In this document: positions 34,918 through 44,320 of the stretch, in pieces
Numbering within the stretch: position 1 is the first letter of the stretch
Layout of the letters: every line of letters begins with the position of its first letter
From: Synechococcus sp. AG-679-A04
GTDB taxonomy: Bacteria; Cyanobacteriota; Cyanobacteriia; PCC-6307; Cyanobiaceae
DNA: 44,320 bases
Assembly: GCA_003210775.1 (NCBI GenBank)
Contig: QCUI01000009.1
Span: forward strand, 1-44,320
Reading direction: 5' to 3'
The notes under the pieces: generated by a model
Seen by the model: only the letters and a program-made list of their open reading frames with translations
Database searches by the model: none
What the model was told of the DNA's origin: nothing
Position numbers and translations under genes: made by a program

Positions 34918-36912
34918 ATGGGCCGGATCGTCGGAATTGACCTTGGTACCACCAATTCCGTCGTGGCTGTTCTTGAGGCCGGGCGGCCCGTGGTGATTGC
35001 CAATGCAGAGGGCACCCGGACGACCCCTTCCGTGTTGGGTTACACCAAAGACAACGAACTGCTTGTGGGCCAGCCGGCTCGACGCCAGCTGGTTCTCAAT
35101 CCGCGCAACACCTTCTCTAACCTCAAGCGCTTTGTTGGTCGGGCCTGGGATGAACTCGACGACGGGTCACTAACCGTTCCCTATACGGTCCGCTCCAACA
35201 GTCAGGGCAACGTCCGCGTGGCGTGTCCGCAGACCGAGCGGGAATATGCCCCAGAAGAACTCGTGGCCAGCATCCTGCGCAAGCTCGTGGATGACGCCTC
35301 CACCTATCTCGGAGAAGAGGTGGAATCTGCAGTGATCACTGTTCCCGCCTACTTCAACGACGCTCAGCGTCAGGCCACCCGGGATGCCGGTCGTCTTGCG
35401 GGAATCAATGTTGAGCGAATTCTCAATGAACCGACCGCAGCCGCCCTTGCTTACGGCTTTGATCGAAGTGCGGTCCGTCGTGCCCTCGTTTTTGATCTGG
35501 GCGGTGGAACCTTTGATGTGTCGCTGCTGAGAATCGCCAACGGGGTATTCGATGTCAAAGCCACCAACGGCGACACCCAGCTGGGTGGCAACGATTTCGA
35601 TCAACGCATTGTTGACTGGCTTGCTGAAGCGTTTCTCAAAGAGCATGGTGTCGACCTGAGGCGTGATCGTCAGGCCCTGCAACGACTCACCGAAGCTGCC
35701 GAAAAGGCTAAGCAAGAGCTCTCCGGTGTGACCTCCACGCCCATCTCCCTGCCCTTCATCGCGACGGGTGCAGATGGTCCTCTTCATATCGAAACAACAC
35801 TGGACCGTGAAACCTTCGAGGGCTTTTGCCCTGATCTTCTCGACCGTGTGCTCGTTCCGGTGCAGTCGGCACTCAGGGATTCCGGCTGGGCTGCTGAGGA
35901 CATCGACGACGTGGTGCTTGTTGGAGGAAGCACGCGCATGCCGATGGTGCAGCAGTTGGTCAGAACATTGATTCCAAATGATCCCTGCCAGTCGGTTAAT
36001 CCTGATGAGGTCGTTGCCGTTGGCGCAGCGGTTCAGGCAGGAATCATCACCGGTGAATTGCGCGATCTGCTTCTCAATGACGTCACACCGCTCTCGCTGG
36101 GTCTAGAAACCATCGGAGGTCTGATGAAGGTGCTGATTCCGCGCAATACCCAGATCCCTGTTCGTCAGTCGGATGTGTTCAGTACTTCAGAACCCAACCA
36201 GTCATCGGTCGAAATTCATGTCTGGCAGGGAGAACGCCAGATGGCCACAGATAACAAATCACTCGGACGTTTCCGTCTCTCGGGAATTCCTCCCGCACCA
36301 CGCGGTGTGCCTCAGATCCAGGTTGCATTCGACATTGATGCCAACGGACTCCTTCAGGTGAGTGCAACGGATCGGACGACCGGCAGAAAGCAGTCGGTCA
36401 CCATTCAAGGAGGCTCGACGCTTAGTGAAGATGAAATTCAGGGTCTACTTGCTGAAGCCGAAGCACGGGCGGATGAAGACCGTCGCAAGCGCTCCACAAT
36501 CGAGCGACGCAATTCGGCCATGACCTTGGTCGCACAGGCAGAACGGCGGCTGCGTGACGCTGCTCTCGAGCTTGGCCCCTATGGAGCTGAACGTCAGCAA
36601 AGAGCGGTTGAGATGTCAGTTCGTGATGTCCAGGATCTCCTGCAGCAGGATGATCTTCCAGAGCTCGAGATGGCTGTGAGCGGGCTTCAGGAAGCACTGT
36701 TCGGTCTGAACCGCCGTCTGACGGCTGAACGTCAGACCGACAGTGGTCCACTGCAGGGTCTGAAAAGCACTCTGGGCACTCTGAAGGACGAGCTGTTTGC
36801 AGAAGATGACTGGGATGACGACCCCTGGGCATCGCCACAGTCCCGTTACGACGGACGGATGAGAGGTGGCCGAAGAGGGATTGACCCCTGGGACGATGAC
36901 AACTTCCGCTGA
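34918..36912 (+). CDS. dnaK: DnaK (Hsp70), probably DnaK3-type
   Basis: An Hsp70 chaperone of 664 aa. The ATPase domain starts [13 protein letters not shown] (6-18) with [28 protein letters not shown] and [12 protein letters not shown]; the substrate-binding domain has [16 protein letters not shown] and RNTQIPVR. The C-terminal lid is followed by a tail rich in Asp, Trp and Arg ([11 protein letters not shown]..., ending PWDDDNFR) instead of EEVD-like ends. Cyanobacteria have three DnaKs; the long divergent tail and adjacent dnaJ suggest the membrane-associated DnaK3, but I cannot prove it. The dnaJ start lies inside its last codons (17-nt overlap). Confidence 0.93.
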   Translation: MGRIVGIDLGTTNSVVAVLEAGRPVVIANAEGTRTTPSVLGYTKDNELLVGQPARRQLVLNPRNTFSNLKRFVGRAWDELDDGSLTVPYTVRSNSQGNVRVACPQTEREYAPEELVASILRKLVDDASTYLGEEVESAVITVPAYFNDAQRQATRDAGRLAGINVERILNEPTAAALAYGFDRSAVRRALVFDLGGGTFDVSLLRIANGVFDVKATNGDTQLGGNDFDQRIVDWLAEAFLKEHGVDLRRDRQALQRLTEAAEKAKQELSGVTSTPISLPFIATGADGPLHIETTLDRETFEGFCPDLLDRVLVPVQSALRDSGWAAEDIDDVVLVGGSTRMPMVQQLVRTLIPNDPCQSVNPDEVVAVGAAVQAGIITGELRDLLLNDVTPLSLGLETIGGLMKVLIPRNTQIPVRQSDVFSTSEPNQSSVEIHVWQGERQMATDNKSLGRFRLSGIPPAPRGVPQIQVAFDIDANGLLQVSATDRTTGRKQSVTIQGGSTLSEDEIQGLLAEAEARADEDRRKRSTIERRNSAMTLVAQAERRLRDAALELGPYGAERQQRAVEMSVRDVQDLLQQDDLPELEMAVSGLQEALFGLNRRLTAERQTDSGPLQGLKSTLGTLKDELFAEDDWDDDPWASPQSRYDGRMRGGRRGIDPWDDDNFR

Positions 36913-37855
36913 ACCGGACTACTGGTCCTTGCTTGGTCTGGAGCCTGGTGCTGCTCCAGACGCGCTCAAGCGGGCATTCCGGCGGGAAGCCAGACGCTGG
37001 CATCCCGATCTGAATGGGAATGATCGTCACGCCGAAGAACGCTTCAAGCTGGTCAATGAGGCTTACGCGGTTCTCAGCAACCCTGACCGGCGTAAGCAAT
37101 GGCAGTCGCGTCAACACGGAGGCGTTGCTGCAACTGACCCCTTCAGCACTGGATTCCCAGATTTTGAGGACTACCTCGCCGTTGTTCTGGGGCTGGAGCG
37201 TGAGCCTGTTCATAGAGAGCCCGCTCCAAGAGAACAGGCTCCTAGAGGGCATGATCCGCAAGGGCAGTCGTCCAATTACAGCGAAGGATCTGATCAGGCT
37301 GATGGAGCTCACTGGCCTGAGGCTTCTCCGCAACCCCCTCCTCCAGTCCGCAGTGAAGATGATCTGGAAACCGTTGTTGATCTCACACCGGATCAAGCCC
37401 TGCAGGGCACAACCGTGGAGCTGGAGCTAGGGGACGGCACCTTGGTTGAAGTTGGTACTCCGCCTCGAGCAGGAGATGGTTGGCGGTTACGTCTGGAGGG
37501 TGTTGCCCCCGGAGGACGCGATCATTTCTTGCATTTGCGGGTGATGACGGATGACGGTCTGCGCATCGATGGTCTTCGGGTGCATTACCGCCTTGAGTTG
37601 CTGCCACCGGATGCCGCGCTTGGTTGTGCCGTTGATGTGCCCACCCTTTCCGGCCCGGTCACACTTCAGGTTCCTCCTGGTTCATCCAGCGGACGGTTGT
37701 TGAGGTTGCGCGGGCGTGGTCTTCAGCTTGGAGATGATTGCGGCGATCAGCTTGTGGAAATTGTGATCGTGATCCCGGCGGCGCTGGATGACGATGAACG
37801 GGCGCTTTATCAACGCCTGCAGGAACTCAGTCTCGAGCGAGCCAACGGTTTCTAA
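36896..37855 (+). CDS. dnaJ: DnaJ co-chaperone without zinc finger
   Basis: A 319-aa J-domain protein. The J domain spans residues 7-75 with the HPD motif at 36-38 (RRWHPDLNG), needed to stimulate DnaK ATPase. A Pro/Arg/Glu-rich linker (about 98-150) replaces the Cys-rich zinc finger, and two C-terminal peptide-binding domains follow (VDLTPDQALQGTTVELELGDG; PVTLQVPPGSSSGRLLRLRGRGL). This is a type II DnaJ. I start at ATG 36896, in the overlap with dnaK, because [15 protein letters not shown] begins at the J domain. It is the natural partner of the upstream dnaK. Confidence 0.94.
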   Translation: MTTSAEPDYWSLLGLEPGAAPDALKRAFRREARRWHPDLNGNDRHAEERFKLVNEAYAVLSNPDRRKQWQSRQHGGVAATDPFSTGFPDFEDYLAVVLGLEREPVHREPAPREQAPRGHDPQGQSSNYSEGSDQADGAHWPEASPQPPPPVRSEDDLETVVDLTPDQALQGTTVELELGDGTLVEVGTPPRAGDGWRLRLEGVAPGGRDHFLHLRVMTDDGLRIDGLRVHYRLELLPPDAALGCAVDVPTLSGPVTLQVPPGSSSGRLLRLRGRGLQLGDDCGDQLVEIVIVIPAALDDDERALYQRLQELSLERANGF

Positions 37856-37897
37856 GCCGCAGTTCCGATGAGAGACTGCTGTTGACGATTGATCAGC

Positions 37898-38320
37898 ATG
37901 TTGGTTCACGTGCTCCTGTACGACGCAGGACAGGACAGCGAAGGCATTCACTCCCTCGAGCTCTCAGGCCAGACCGTGGTGCTGATGTTTGAGAACCGCG
38001 ACGATGCCGATCGCTATGCCGGACTGTTGGAAGCGCAGGACTTTCCAACGCCCACTGTTGAAGCTCTCGATCGCGAAGAGATCGAGTTGTTCTGTGGTGA
38101 AGCTGGTTATGAGGCCCGATTCGTTCCCGATGGATTTCGTCCAAAGTCGGATGATGAACGCCTGATGCTGCGGCCACCGAGCGCCAATCGTGACGTAGCC
38201 AATTGGCAGGAGCATGAACCGGAACTGGATCCTGACCGGGTGCAGGGACGCGCTGCCAAGGACGAATCCTCGATCCAGGATCTGGATGATGTGCGGCGAC
38301 GTCTTGAGGGTCTTCTCTAG
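37898..38320 (+). CDS. DUF3110 domain protein
   Basis: A 140-aa soluble, acidic protein beginning MLVHVLLYDAGQDSEGIHSL, followed by VVLMFENRDDADRYAGLLEAQDFP; this is the DUF3110 pattern common in cyanobacteria and plants. The N-terminal 80 residues look like a ferredoxin-like alpha/beta domain; the last 40 are charged. Function unknown. It lies 42 bp after dnaJ and 2 bp before murQ, so it may be part of the same operon. Confidence 0.85.
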   Translation: MLVHVLLYDAGQDSEGIHSLELSGQTVVLMFENRDDADRYAGLLEAQDFPTPTVEALDREEIELFCGEAGYEARFVPDGFRPKSDDERLMLRPPSANRDVANWQEHEPELDPDRVQGRAAKDESSIQDLDDVRRRLEGLL

Positions 38321-38322
38321 AC

Positions 38323-39300
38323 ATGACTGACACTCCATCCATCGGTTCCGGGCCCAACTCCCCGTTGGCGTCTCCCTCGGATGACCGTGGCTATCTGCTC
38401 ACCGAACAGGTGAATCCCGCGAGTGATCAACTCGATCAGCTCTCCACCGATGCACTGGTCGACCTGTTCATCGACGAGGATCGCAGGCCCCAACAAGCGG
38501 TGTTTGCCGCAAGAAGGGCTCTGAGCCAAGCCGTTGACGCGATTGCCGAACGACTTCAGGGGACTGGCCGATTGTTTTATCTAGGTGCAGGGACCTCAGG
38601 GCGTCTCGGAGTTCTTGATGCTGCTGAATGTCCCCCCACCTTCTGCAGCCCACCGGAACTCGTTCAGGGAATTCTTGCGGGGGGCGCCCCGGCACTGTTG
38701 CGCAGTTCCGAGGGACTCGAGGATCTTGAATCTGCTGCTGTGACTGATCTTCAGGAACGTGGTTTTTGCTCGGATGATTGCCTTGTCGGTATCGCTGCAG
38801 GAGGGACGACGCCTTATGTCCGCGGTGGACTGAGCTATGCCATGGGGCTCGGTGCAGTCACGATTGCCATGGCCTGTGTTCCCTCGGAACAGGCTCCCCT
38901 GCCGTGCACCATTGATGTGCGACTGCTCACGGGCCCTGAACTGCTAACGGGTTCGACGCGTCTGAAAGCTGGAACGGCGACAAAAATGGCTCTCAACATC
39001 CTTTCAACAGGGGTGATGGTGAGGCTGGGCAAGGTCTATGGCAACAGGATGGTCGACGTTGCCGCCAGCAACAGCAAGCTCGTCGACCGCTCCATGCGCA
39101 TCCTGAGGGATCTTCTTGGTTTGGAACGCGAAGCAGCTCTCAGCCTGTTGGAACGCGCCCATGGTTCAGTCAAGCGTGCCCTCTGCATGGGCAGCTGTGA
39201 TTTAAAAGCAGACGATGCTGATGCTTTGCTTGAAGCTCACGGTGCTGATCTGAGAGCAGCGTTAACCAGCAAGGGATTGTCTCTCCCTATTCAGGGTTAA
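38323..39300 (+). CDS. murQ: N-acetylmuramic acid 6-phosphate etherase MurQ
   Basis: MurQ cleaves the lactyl ether of MurNAc 6-phosphate to GlcNAc 6-phosphate, recycling peptidoglycan sugars. The 325-aa SIS-domain protein has YLLTEQVNPASDQLDQLS, FYLGAGTSGRLGVLDAAECPPTF (about 86-108) and IAAGGTTPYVRGGL, then GTATKMALNILSTG. Length is slightly above the usual 300 because of a 22-residue polar N-terminus. A cognate MurP or AnmK is not in the window. It ends in a 14-nt overlap with mtnP on the other strand. Confidence 0.94.
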   Translation: MTDTPSIGSGPNSPLASPSDDRGYLLTEQVNPASDQLDQLSTDALVDLFIDEDRRPQQAVFAARRALSQAVDAIAERLQGTGRLFYLGAGTSGRLGVLDAAECPPTFCSPPELVQGILAGGAPALLRSSEGLEDLESAAVTDLQERGFCSDDCLVGIAAGGTTPYVRGGLSYAMGLGAVTIAMACVPSEQAPLPCTIDVRLLTGPELLTGSTRLKAGTATKMALNILSTGVMVRLGKVYGNRMVDVAASNSKLVDRSMRILRDLLGLEREAALSLLERAHGSVKRALCMGSCDLKADDADALLEAHGADLRAALTSKGLSLPIQG

Positions 39301-40204
39301 ATCGTCCCCAGTAGGGATGGGTGAACAGGTCGAGTCGCTGTCGCGTCGCAGCAGGAACCGAAGCCGGAGCCGTCATCAGCGCGTGTTCCAGGGCTCGGTG
39401 CGCCGGAGATTCGGGACGTTCTTTGCTGAAATTGCCCATCAACCGTTCCAGGATTGGCCCAGTTGCCGTTGCATTGGCTTTGAGGTTGCCGATCACCATG
39501 TCCACGGTGACGGCGTCATGATCATCGTGCCAGCAGTCGAAGTCAGTCACCATGCTGAGCGAGGCGTAGGCGATCTCGGCCTCTCTCGCCAGCCGCGCTT
39601 CCGTGTGGTTGGTCATGCCGATCACATCACACCCCCAGCTTCGGTAGAGCTCGCTTTCTGCACGGGTTGAAAAAGCTGGACCTTCCATGCAGAGATAGGT
39701 GCCACCACGATGCAGATGCTGTCCCACGGGCATCGCGGCAGCTGCCGACGTTGCCAGCCATTCACTCAGGGTGGGGCAGAACGGATCAGCCAGGCTGACG
39801 TGTGCAACGCATCCGTCTCCAAAAAATGACTGTGGGCGTTGCCTAGTCCGGTCGATGAACTGATGAGGCACCACCATGTCGCGTGGTCTCAGGTGCTCTC
39901 TCAGTGAACCCACGGCGGACACAGAAACCAGCCAGCGCACGCCAAGGCTTCTCATGGCCCAGATGTTGGCCTGATAGGGAACTTCGCTGGGAAGCAAGTG
40001 GTGCTGACTGCCATGACGAGCCAGAAAAACAACCTCAACACCATTGAGTGTTCCGACTCTCAACGCATCCGATGGCTTGCCAAACGGAGTGTCGGTTTGG
40101 ACCTCCCGCACTGATTCCAGGTTGTTAATGGAATACAGACCGCTGCCACCGATCACTCCCACCCGGGCGAAATCAAGCTCTGGACCTGAGGCTGTTTGAC
40201 TCAT
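39287..40204 (-). CDS. mtnP: 5'-methylthioadenosine phosphorylase
   Basis: MtnP splits methylthioadenosine, a by-product of polyamine synthesis, into adenine and methylthioribose 1-phosphate. The 305-aa protein (ATG 40204, [22 protein letters not shown]) has [42 protein letters not shown] and [22 protein letters not shown] then TDFDCWH, the MTAP signatures. The usual NMPEA segment reads NHTEA here, a sign of sequence divergence near the substrate site. A related purine nucleoside phosphorylase is the main alternative. It converges with murQ with a 14-nt overlap. Confidence 0.9.
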   Translation of the reverse strand: MSQTASGPELDFARVGVIGGSGLYSINNLESVREVQTDTPFGKPSDALRVGTLNGVEVVFLARHGSQHHLLPSEVPYQANIWAMRSLGVRWLVSVSAVGSLREHLRPRDMVVPHQFIDRTRQRPQSFFGDGCVAHVSLADPFCPTLSEWLATSAAAAMPVGQHLHRGGTYLCMEGPAFSTRAESELYRSWGCDVIGMTNHTEARLAREAEIAYASLSMVTDFDCWHDDHDAVTVDMVIGNLKANATATGPILERLMGNFSKERPESPAHRALEHALMTAPASVPAATRQRLDLFTHPYWGRFNPE

Positions 40205-40265
40205 TGCGTGGTTGAGGTCGGCCTGCACAGTCACCTGCCTAGCATGGTGTTTTCGGATTGACGCC

Positions 40266-40709
40266 TTGACGACCGTTCTCATGTCCACGGACGCCGGCGA
40301 TATCAAGTTGGAGATGTTCGATCAGGACGCTCCCAACACCGTTGCCAATTTCGTCAAGCTCGCGCGTGATGGCTTTTACGACGGGCTTGCTTTCCACCGG
40401 GTGATCGACGGTTTCATGGCACAGGGTGGATGTCCCAACAGCCGTGAGGGTTCACGAGGAACCCCTGGCACGGGCGGTCCCGGTTACATGATCGATTGCG
40501 AGATCAACAGTAAAAAGCACGTTCCGGGTGCACTGTCGATGGCTCATGCCGGTCGCAACACAGGTGGCAGCCAGTTTTTCATCGTCCATGACGCTCAACC
40601 TCACCTAGATGGTGTGCACACCGTCTTCGGTCTGACCGGTGATATGAATGTGGTCATGGCCATCAAGAACGGCACACGCATTCAGAAGGTCACCGTTCAG
40701 GACCAGTGA
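40266..40709 (+). CDS. Cyclophilin-type peptidyl-prolyl isomerase
   Basis: A 147-aa proline isomerase: [45 protein letters not shown], then [19 protein letters not shown] and [13 protein letters not shown]. The Arg of FHRVI and the Gln of GSQFFI are the catalytic-site residues. I choose TTG 40266, which keeps the first beta strand; an ATG at 40281 would cut it. No signal peptide, so it acts in the cytoplasm. It ends in a 13-nt overlap with ribBA on the opposite strand. PpiB is the likely class. Confidence 0.92.
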   Translation: MTTVLMSTDAGDIKLEMFDQDAPNTVANFVKLARDGFYDGLAFHRVIDGFMAQGGCPNSREGSRGTPGTGGPGYMIDCEINSKKHVPGALSMAHAGRNTGGSQFFIVHDAQPHLDGVHTVFGLTGDMNVVMAIKNGTRIQKVTVQDQ

Positions 40710-42310
40710 ATCAAGGCGGCCTGGCTTCCTTCGGGGAACCAGGCAATGTCCTGTGACGCATCAGCCAATGAGCTGAGTTTCAGTTCCTTGCGTTCCAGTG
40801 TCTGAGGAGGGTGAGTGATCTGCTGTTCATTCACGGTGTGCAGGAGCCCGAGTCTTGAGGTCTCCTGCCAACCCGCCATGGTGTTCAGCATCGCCTTGAT
40901 GGAGCCCGAGTCGGGCTCTGATCCCTGCAATGACCAGACGAACCGAGGTCGTTCCCACAGCGCCAACAGACGAGGACCTTGTTCAGCCTGTAGTTGTAGA
41001 CCCCTTGCTTGGCTGAGCTTTTCAACACGGTGCAACAGATCTGAAAGAACACCGTCATCGGTGGAGGTGCTGTCGAGACACAGGACCCAGTGAGAGCTGA
41101 ATTCGATGGCATCCAGCAGATGCCCAAGCTTCTCTTTTTTGGTGGCCAGATATCTGGCATTGAAATCATCGACTGGAGCCTTCATCGGCACACGATTCAC
41201 CACTTCAAGTCCATAGCCGCCGAGACCTGCGATTTTCCTGGGGTTGTTGGTGAGCAAATTGAGTCGGTGAATTCCCAGGTCACTGAGAATCTGGGCTCCG
41301 ACTCCGTAATTACGCAGGTCAGGGGCAAACCCGAGCTTCTCGTTGGCTTCAACCGTGTCCAGTCCACCTTCCTGCAAGCTGTAGGCCTTGAATTTGTTGA
41401 TCAGACCGATGCCCCGTCCCTCCTGGCGCAGATAAACAACCACTCCTTCGCCTTCTTTTTCGATGTGCTTCATCGCCATGTGCAGCTGGGCACGGCAGTC
41501 GCAACGCATGGATCCGAATGCATCACCGGTGAGGCATTCGGAATGCATGCGAACCAAGACTGGTTCGCTCAGGTTGTTGGGGTCGCCCTTAACGAGTGCA
41601 ACATGTTCACTGCCATCAAGCTCATTGGAATAACCGATGGCCAGGAAGGAACCGAATTCCGTTGGGAGTGAGCACTGAGCCGATCGTGCAACAAAGCGTT
41701 CGTTATCGAGCCTGTATCGAATCAGGTCTTCAATGCTGATCAGCTTCAGACCGCGCTCCCTTGCATAGATCTTCAGTTCCGGAAGCCGTGCCATTGAGCC
41801 GTCCGGGTTTTGAATCTCACAAATGACCCCTGAGGGGTAGAGGCCCGACATCTGGGCGAGATCCACGGCGGCTTCGGTGTGTCCTGCACGCTTGAGCACA
41901 CCTCCTGGTCGAGCTCTGAGCGGGAAAATATGTCCGGGCCTCCGCAGATCCGACGGTTTGGACCCCGGTTGGATCGCCACCTGGATTGTGCGGGAACGGT
42001 CGTCCGCGGAGATCCCTGTGGAGACACCATTTTCGGGGCCTGCATCGATGCTCACGGTGAAGGCCGTCTGATTGGAGTCGGTGTTGCGATCCACCATCAG
42101 CGGCAGATCAAGAGCATCCAGACGCTCTCCCTCCATGGCGAGACAGATCAGACCACGCGCGTCGGTGGCCATGAAGTTGATCTGTTCAGGGGTGGCGAAC
42201 TGTGCCGCACAGATCAGATCCCCTTCGTTTTCCCGGCGTTCATCGTCCACGACCACAATGCACTCTCCGTTTCTGATGGCGGCAAGTGCATCGGGAATGG
42301 AATCAAACAT
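40697..42310 (-). CDS. ribBA: RibBA: DHBP synthase and GTP cyclohydrolase II
   Basis: A bifunctional riboflavin enzyme of 537 aa. Residues 1-210 are DHBP synthase ([15 protein letters not shown], then [10 protein letters not shown] and [10 protein letters not shown]). Residues about 215-400 are GTP cyclohydrolase II with zinc ligands in [16 protein letters not shown] and [17 protein letters not shown] choose ATG 42310 ([12 protein letters not shown]), with AGGGGG 8 nt upstream; the open frame extends 34 codons further but those are unlike the family. About 138 residues (400-537) follow the cyclohydrolase, well beyond the usual 400-aa RibBA; their role is unknown. Divergent from argC. Confidence 0.95.
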   Translation of the reverse strand: MFDSIPDALAAIRNGECIVVVDDERRENEGDLICAAQFATPEQINFMATDARGLICLAMEGERLDALDLPLMVDRNTDSNQTAFTVSIDAGPENGVSTGISADDRSRTIQVAIQPGSKPSDLRRPGHIFPLRARPGGVLKRAGHTEAAVDLAQMSGLYPSGVICEIQNPDGSMARLPELKIYARERGLKLISIEDLIRYRLDNERFVARSAQCSLPTEFGSFLAIGYSNELDGSEHVALVKGDPNNLSEPVLVRMHSECLTGDAFGSMRCDCRAQLHMAMKHIEKEGEGVVVYLRQEGRGIGLINKFKAYSLQEGGLDTVEANEKLGFAPDLRNYGVGAQILSDLGIHRLNLLTNNPRKIAGLGGYGLEVVNRVPMKAPVDDFNARYLATKKEKLGHLLDAIEFSSHWVLCLDSTSTDDGVLSDLLHRVEKLSQARGLQLQAEQGPRLLALWERPRFVWSLQGSEPDSGSIKAMLNTMAGWQETSRLGLLHTVNEQQITHPPQTLERKELKLSSLADASQDIAWFPEGSQAALIHWS

Positions 42311-42419
42311 GGGAGTAGCCCCCTTGGTCTGAGCAACGGAATCGGGCAGCGGTCCAGGTGTCCTGAAAGCTTTAACCATTATCGACGTCGGTACGATCGA
42401 TCGATGTGCCATCGCCGGA

Positions 42420-43484
42420 ATGGGGATTCAACGGGTTGCTGTGGTGGGTGCCTCCGGGTACGGAGGTCTGCAGACCCTTCGCCTCCTTAACGCCCACGCA
42501 GGGTTTGACATCACCTACCTGGGAGGTGAGCGATCCGCTGGTCGTTGCTGGAGCGAGATCTGCCCGTTCTTGCCGCTTGGTGATGATCTCACCGTGGACA
42601 GTCCTGATCCGGATCGCATCGCAGCAGCCGCTGATTTTGCGGTGTTGAGTCTTCCTAACGGTCTGGCGAGTCAGCTCGTGCCTCCTCTGCTCGATAAGGG
42701 CGTCAGGGTGGTGGATCTCTCCGCTGATTACCGCTACCGCAGCCTTGATCACTGGGCTTCGGTGTATGTGCATGAGGCAAGAACCCATCAGCGCGCTGAT
42801 GCTGATCTCTGCAAAGAGGCGGTGTATGGGCTTCCTGAATGGCATGGCGCCGAGATCGCGGAGGCCAGGCTTGTGGCTGCTCCGGGGTGTTTTCCCACCA
42901 CGAGCCTTCTGCCCTTGTTGCCATTCCTCAAACAGGGGCTCATTGAGACCGAAGGTTTGATCATCGATGCCAAGACCGGCACGTCCGGAGGAGGTCGGGC
43001 TGCCAAAGAGAATCTGCTCCTGGCGGAAGCATCGGAGTCGATCAGCCCCTATGGCGTGGTGGGGCATCGCCATACATCGGAAATTGAACAGCTCGCCAGC
43101 AGCGTGGCGGGATGTCCCATCCAGATTCAGTTCACCCCTCATCTCGTGCCAATGGTCAGGGGCCTTCTCTCGACGGTTTATGCACGCTTGAGGGATCCCG
43201 GCCTCACCGCCGAAGACTGCACAACGGTTCTCCAAGCGGTGTATCGCCACCACCCCTGCGTCCGCGTGTTGCCTGTTGGAACCTATCCAGCCACCAAATG
43301 GGCCAAGCACACGAATCAGGCTCTTCTGTCCGTGCAGGTGGATGGGCGTACAGGTCGTCTGGTGTTGATGAGTGCCGTCGATAACCTGATGAAAGGACAG
43401 GCTGGCCAAGGGGTGCAGTGTCTGAACCTGATGGCAGGACTACCGGTTAGTGAAGGGCTCCCATTGGCACCCTTCTATCCCTGA
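42420..43484 (+). CDS. argC: N-acetyl-gamma-glutamyl-phosphate reductase
   Basis: ArgC reduces N-acetylglutamyl phosphate to the semialdehyde with NADPH, third step of arginine synthesis. The 354-aa protein has the NADP-binding start [28 protein letters not shown] with catalytic Cys157, and [10 protein letters not shown] followed by the conserved [12 protein letters not shown]. Length is normal for the type 1 enzyme. The ATG is preceded by CCGGA directly adjacent, so the Shine-Dalgarno is weak. Its stop overlaps the end of purN by 10 nt. Confidence 0.97.
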   Translation: MGIQRVAVVGASGYGGLQTLRLLNAHAGFDITYLGGERSAGRCWSEICPFLPLGDDLTVDSPDPDRIAAAADFAVLSLPNGLASQLVPPLLDKGVRVVDLSADYRYRSLDHWASVYVHEARTHQRADADLCKEAVYGLPEWHGAEIAEARLVAAPGCFPTTSLLPLLPFLKQGLIETEGLIIDAKTGTSGGGRAAKENLLLAEASESISPYGVVGHRHTSEIEQLASSVAGCPIQIQFTPHLVPMVRGLLSTVYARLRDPGLTAEDCTTVLQAVYRHHPCVRVLPVGTYPATKWAKHTNQALLSVQVDGRTGRLVLMSAVDNLMKGQAGQGVQCLNLMAGLPVSEGLPLAPFYP

Positions 43485-44134
43485 GTTGTTGCTGTTGTTC
43501 TCCAGCGTTGACCGGCAAGGGCTGTCGCCCAGGGAAGCAAACGGTGTTCTTGCACCTGAATGCGGCGGCTGAGTCGCTCCCTGGTGTCATCACTGAGGAT
43601 TGGGACGGCAGCCTGAGCGAGGATTGGGCCGTCATCCACATCGTTCAGCACTTCGTGCACCGTGCACCCAGTCACGGACACTCCTGAGCTCAAAGACTGA
43701 CCGATCGCATCCAAGCCTTTAAAAGATGGGAGAAGGGAGGGATGGATATTGAGCAATCTGCCCGGGAACGCGTCGATGAGCACAGGGGTCACGATGCGCA
43801 TCCATCCGGCCATCACAACAGCTTCAACACCTTCGTTCTGGAACGTGCGTACCAATTCTTGATCCATCGCCTCTCTGCTTGAAAACTGGCGGTGGTCTCT
43901 GAGCTCACATTGGATCCCCAGGCGCTCGGCTCGCTCACTGGCTCCACAGCCGGCTTTGTTCACGACGAGGACACGGATCTGGGCATCCAGGTCGCCGCAG
44001 GCGATGGCGTTGTGCAGTGCTTCGAAATTTGTGCCTGTTCCTGAAGCCATCACCCCCAGTCGCAAGGGTGAATCAAACCTCGGCCATGTCCGGATCGCTG
44101 GAACGATCAACGCGGGATAACACTCGCTGTCCAT
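43475..44134 (-). CDS. purN: Phosphoribosylglycinamide formyltransferase PurN
   Basis: PurN transfers a formyl group from 10-formyl-tetrahydrofolate to GAR in purine synthesis. I start at ATG 44134 (MDSECYPALIV, 219 aa) because the ycf35-like gene begins at 44171 on the other strand; upstream starts would overlap it. Signatures: LRLGVMASGTGTNFEAL, MAGWMRIVTPVLIDAFPGRLLNIHPSLLPSFKGL with the catalytic Asn-Ile-His, and GCTVHEVLNDVDDGPILAQA with the catalytic Asp. A 36-bp spacer separates it from the divergent gene. Convergent overlap with argC. Confidence 0.94.
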   Translation of the reverse strand: MDSECYPALIVPAIRTWPRFDSPLRLGVMASGTGTNFEALHNAIACGDLDAQIRVLVVNKAGCGASERAERLGIQCELRDHRQFSSREAMDQELVRTFQNEGVEAVVMAGWMRIVTPVLIDAFPGRLLNIHPSLLPSFKGLDAIGQSLSSGVSVTGCTVHEVLNDVDDGPILAQAAVPILSDDTRERLSRRIQVQEHRLLPWATALAGQRWRTTATTQG

Positions 44135-44170
44135 CTGGCTAGGGTCAGATTGCGCGGGCATTCCGATTAC

Positions 44171-44320
44171 ATGTCCCATTTGTCCATCTTGCCCACATTG
44201 GTGACCGATCTCGATCTGCTTGAGATCGCTCTCCGCAGCGAAGGATTCAAGGTCTTTCGAGGTGGAGTCGTGAGCTCCTTCGACAGTCATCAGTCGGTTG
44301 ATCTCGCCGCAGTGCATCCA
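44171..44320 (+). CDS. Ycf35-like (DUF1257) protein, partial
   Basis: The first 50 codons of a gene that runs off the window. It starts MSHLSILPTLVTDLDLLEIALRSEGFKVFRGG, matching the Ycf35/DUF1257 family shared by cyanobacteria and red-algal plastids (MSHLS or MSHFS start). The function of Ycf35 is unknown. Its divergence from purN with 36 bp between starts supports both start choices. Confidence 0.82.
   Translation, partial: MSHLSILPTLVTDLDLLEIALRSEGFKVFRGGVVSSFDSHQSVDLAAVHP

Noticed and set aside
36422-37396. 324-codon minus-strand frame across the dnaK-dnaJ junction
   Set aside because: Opposes two well-identified genes; Arg/Ser/Pro-rich, no motif.
42372-43409. 345-codon minus-strand frame opposite argC
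   Set aside because: Antisense to a conserved enzyme with all signatures; His/Arg-rich shadow.
1-44320. Mobile elements, CRISPR arrays, toxin-antitoxin or defence systems
   Set aside because: No transposase, integrase, cas-like, restriction or toxin gene, and no regularly spaced repeats were found on either strand.

Overview
The window is a piece of the core chromosome of a marine picocyanobacterium, most likely a marine Synechococcus (a low-light Prochlorococcus of the MIT9313 type is the main alternative). The evidence is gene content: petN and psaK (cytochrome b6f and photosystem I), thf1/psb29, a PucC-like pigment-delivery transporter, a start of ycf35, several cyanobacterial DUF families (DUF2103, DUF2499, DUF3593, DUF3110), and a complete glucosylglycerol synthesis and uptake cluster, typical of salt-adapted marine strains. 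I see no insertion sequence, prophage, CRISPR array, rRNA or plasmid gene.

Layout. 1-2470 is a low-coding stretch: a few small or hypothetical genes (a possible 59-aa ORF, a 34-aa leader-like ORF overlapping a lipoprotein gene, a 139-aa hypothetical) among long spacers. 2472-6608 holds DUF2103, a hypothetical, the PucC-type carrier, clpS, and the divergent petN / 44-aa membrane protein / 491-aa membrane-anchored protein. 6605-10005 is proteostasis and photosystem repair: thf1, clpP and ftsH. 10068-17981 is metabolism and chromosome maintenance: a MacB-type permease, pyruvate kinase, a MazG-like hydrolase, yggT, scpB, ilvA, dxs. 18043-20118 holds psaK, the DUF3593/DUF2499 pair and csaB. 20107-25537 is the compatible-solute operon ggpS-ggtB-ggtC-ggtD-ggtA. 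25598-31186 is a minus-strand run of a PrxQ-like peroxiredoxin, rpmB, htpG, a bacterial-type ferredoxin, hisZ, an inositol-monophosphatase-family gene and a [2Fe-2S] ferredoxin. A tRNA-Ser(GGA) follows, then about 670 bp without a convincing gene, then pstB-pstA-pstC on the minus strand. 34918-44320 holds dnaK-dnaJ, DUF3110, murQ, mtnP, a cyclophilin, ribBA, argC, purN and the first 50 codons of a ycf35-like gene.

How the genes work together. The clearest physiological module is osmoadaptation: GgpS makes glucosylglycerol-phosphate and GgtABCD recaptures leaked solute, and all five genes are packed with 4-nt overlaps or a ribosome binding site inside the preceding gene. A near-perfect 30-bp palindrome sits just upstream of ggpS. 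A second theme is protein quality control (ClpS, ClpP, FtsH, HtpG, DnaK/DnaJ) mixed with photosynthesis genes. Pst transport genes lack a neighbouring pstS. Genome packing is tight: five convergent gene pairs overlap at their stop codons by 4-14 nt. The window looks mainly like ordinary core genome; the points most worth a second look are the palindrome at ggpS, a hairpin that could mask the dnaK ribosome binding site, small ORFs beside petN and beside the lipoprotein gene, the altered ClpS recognition pocket, and the tRNA-adjacent gene-free region.
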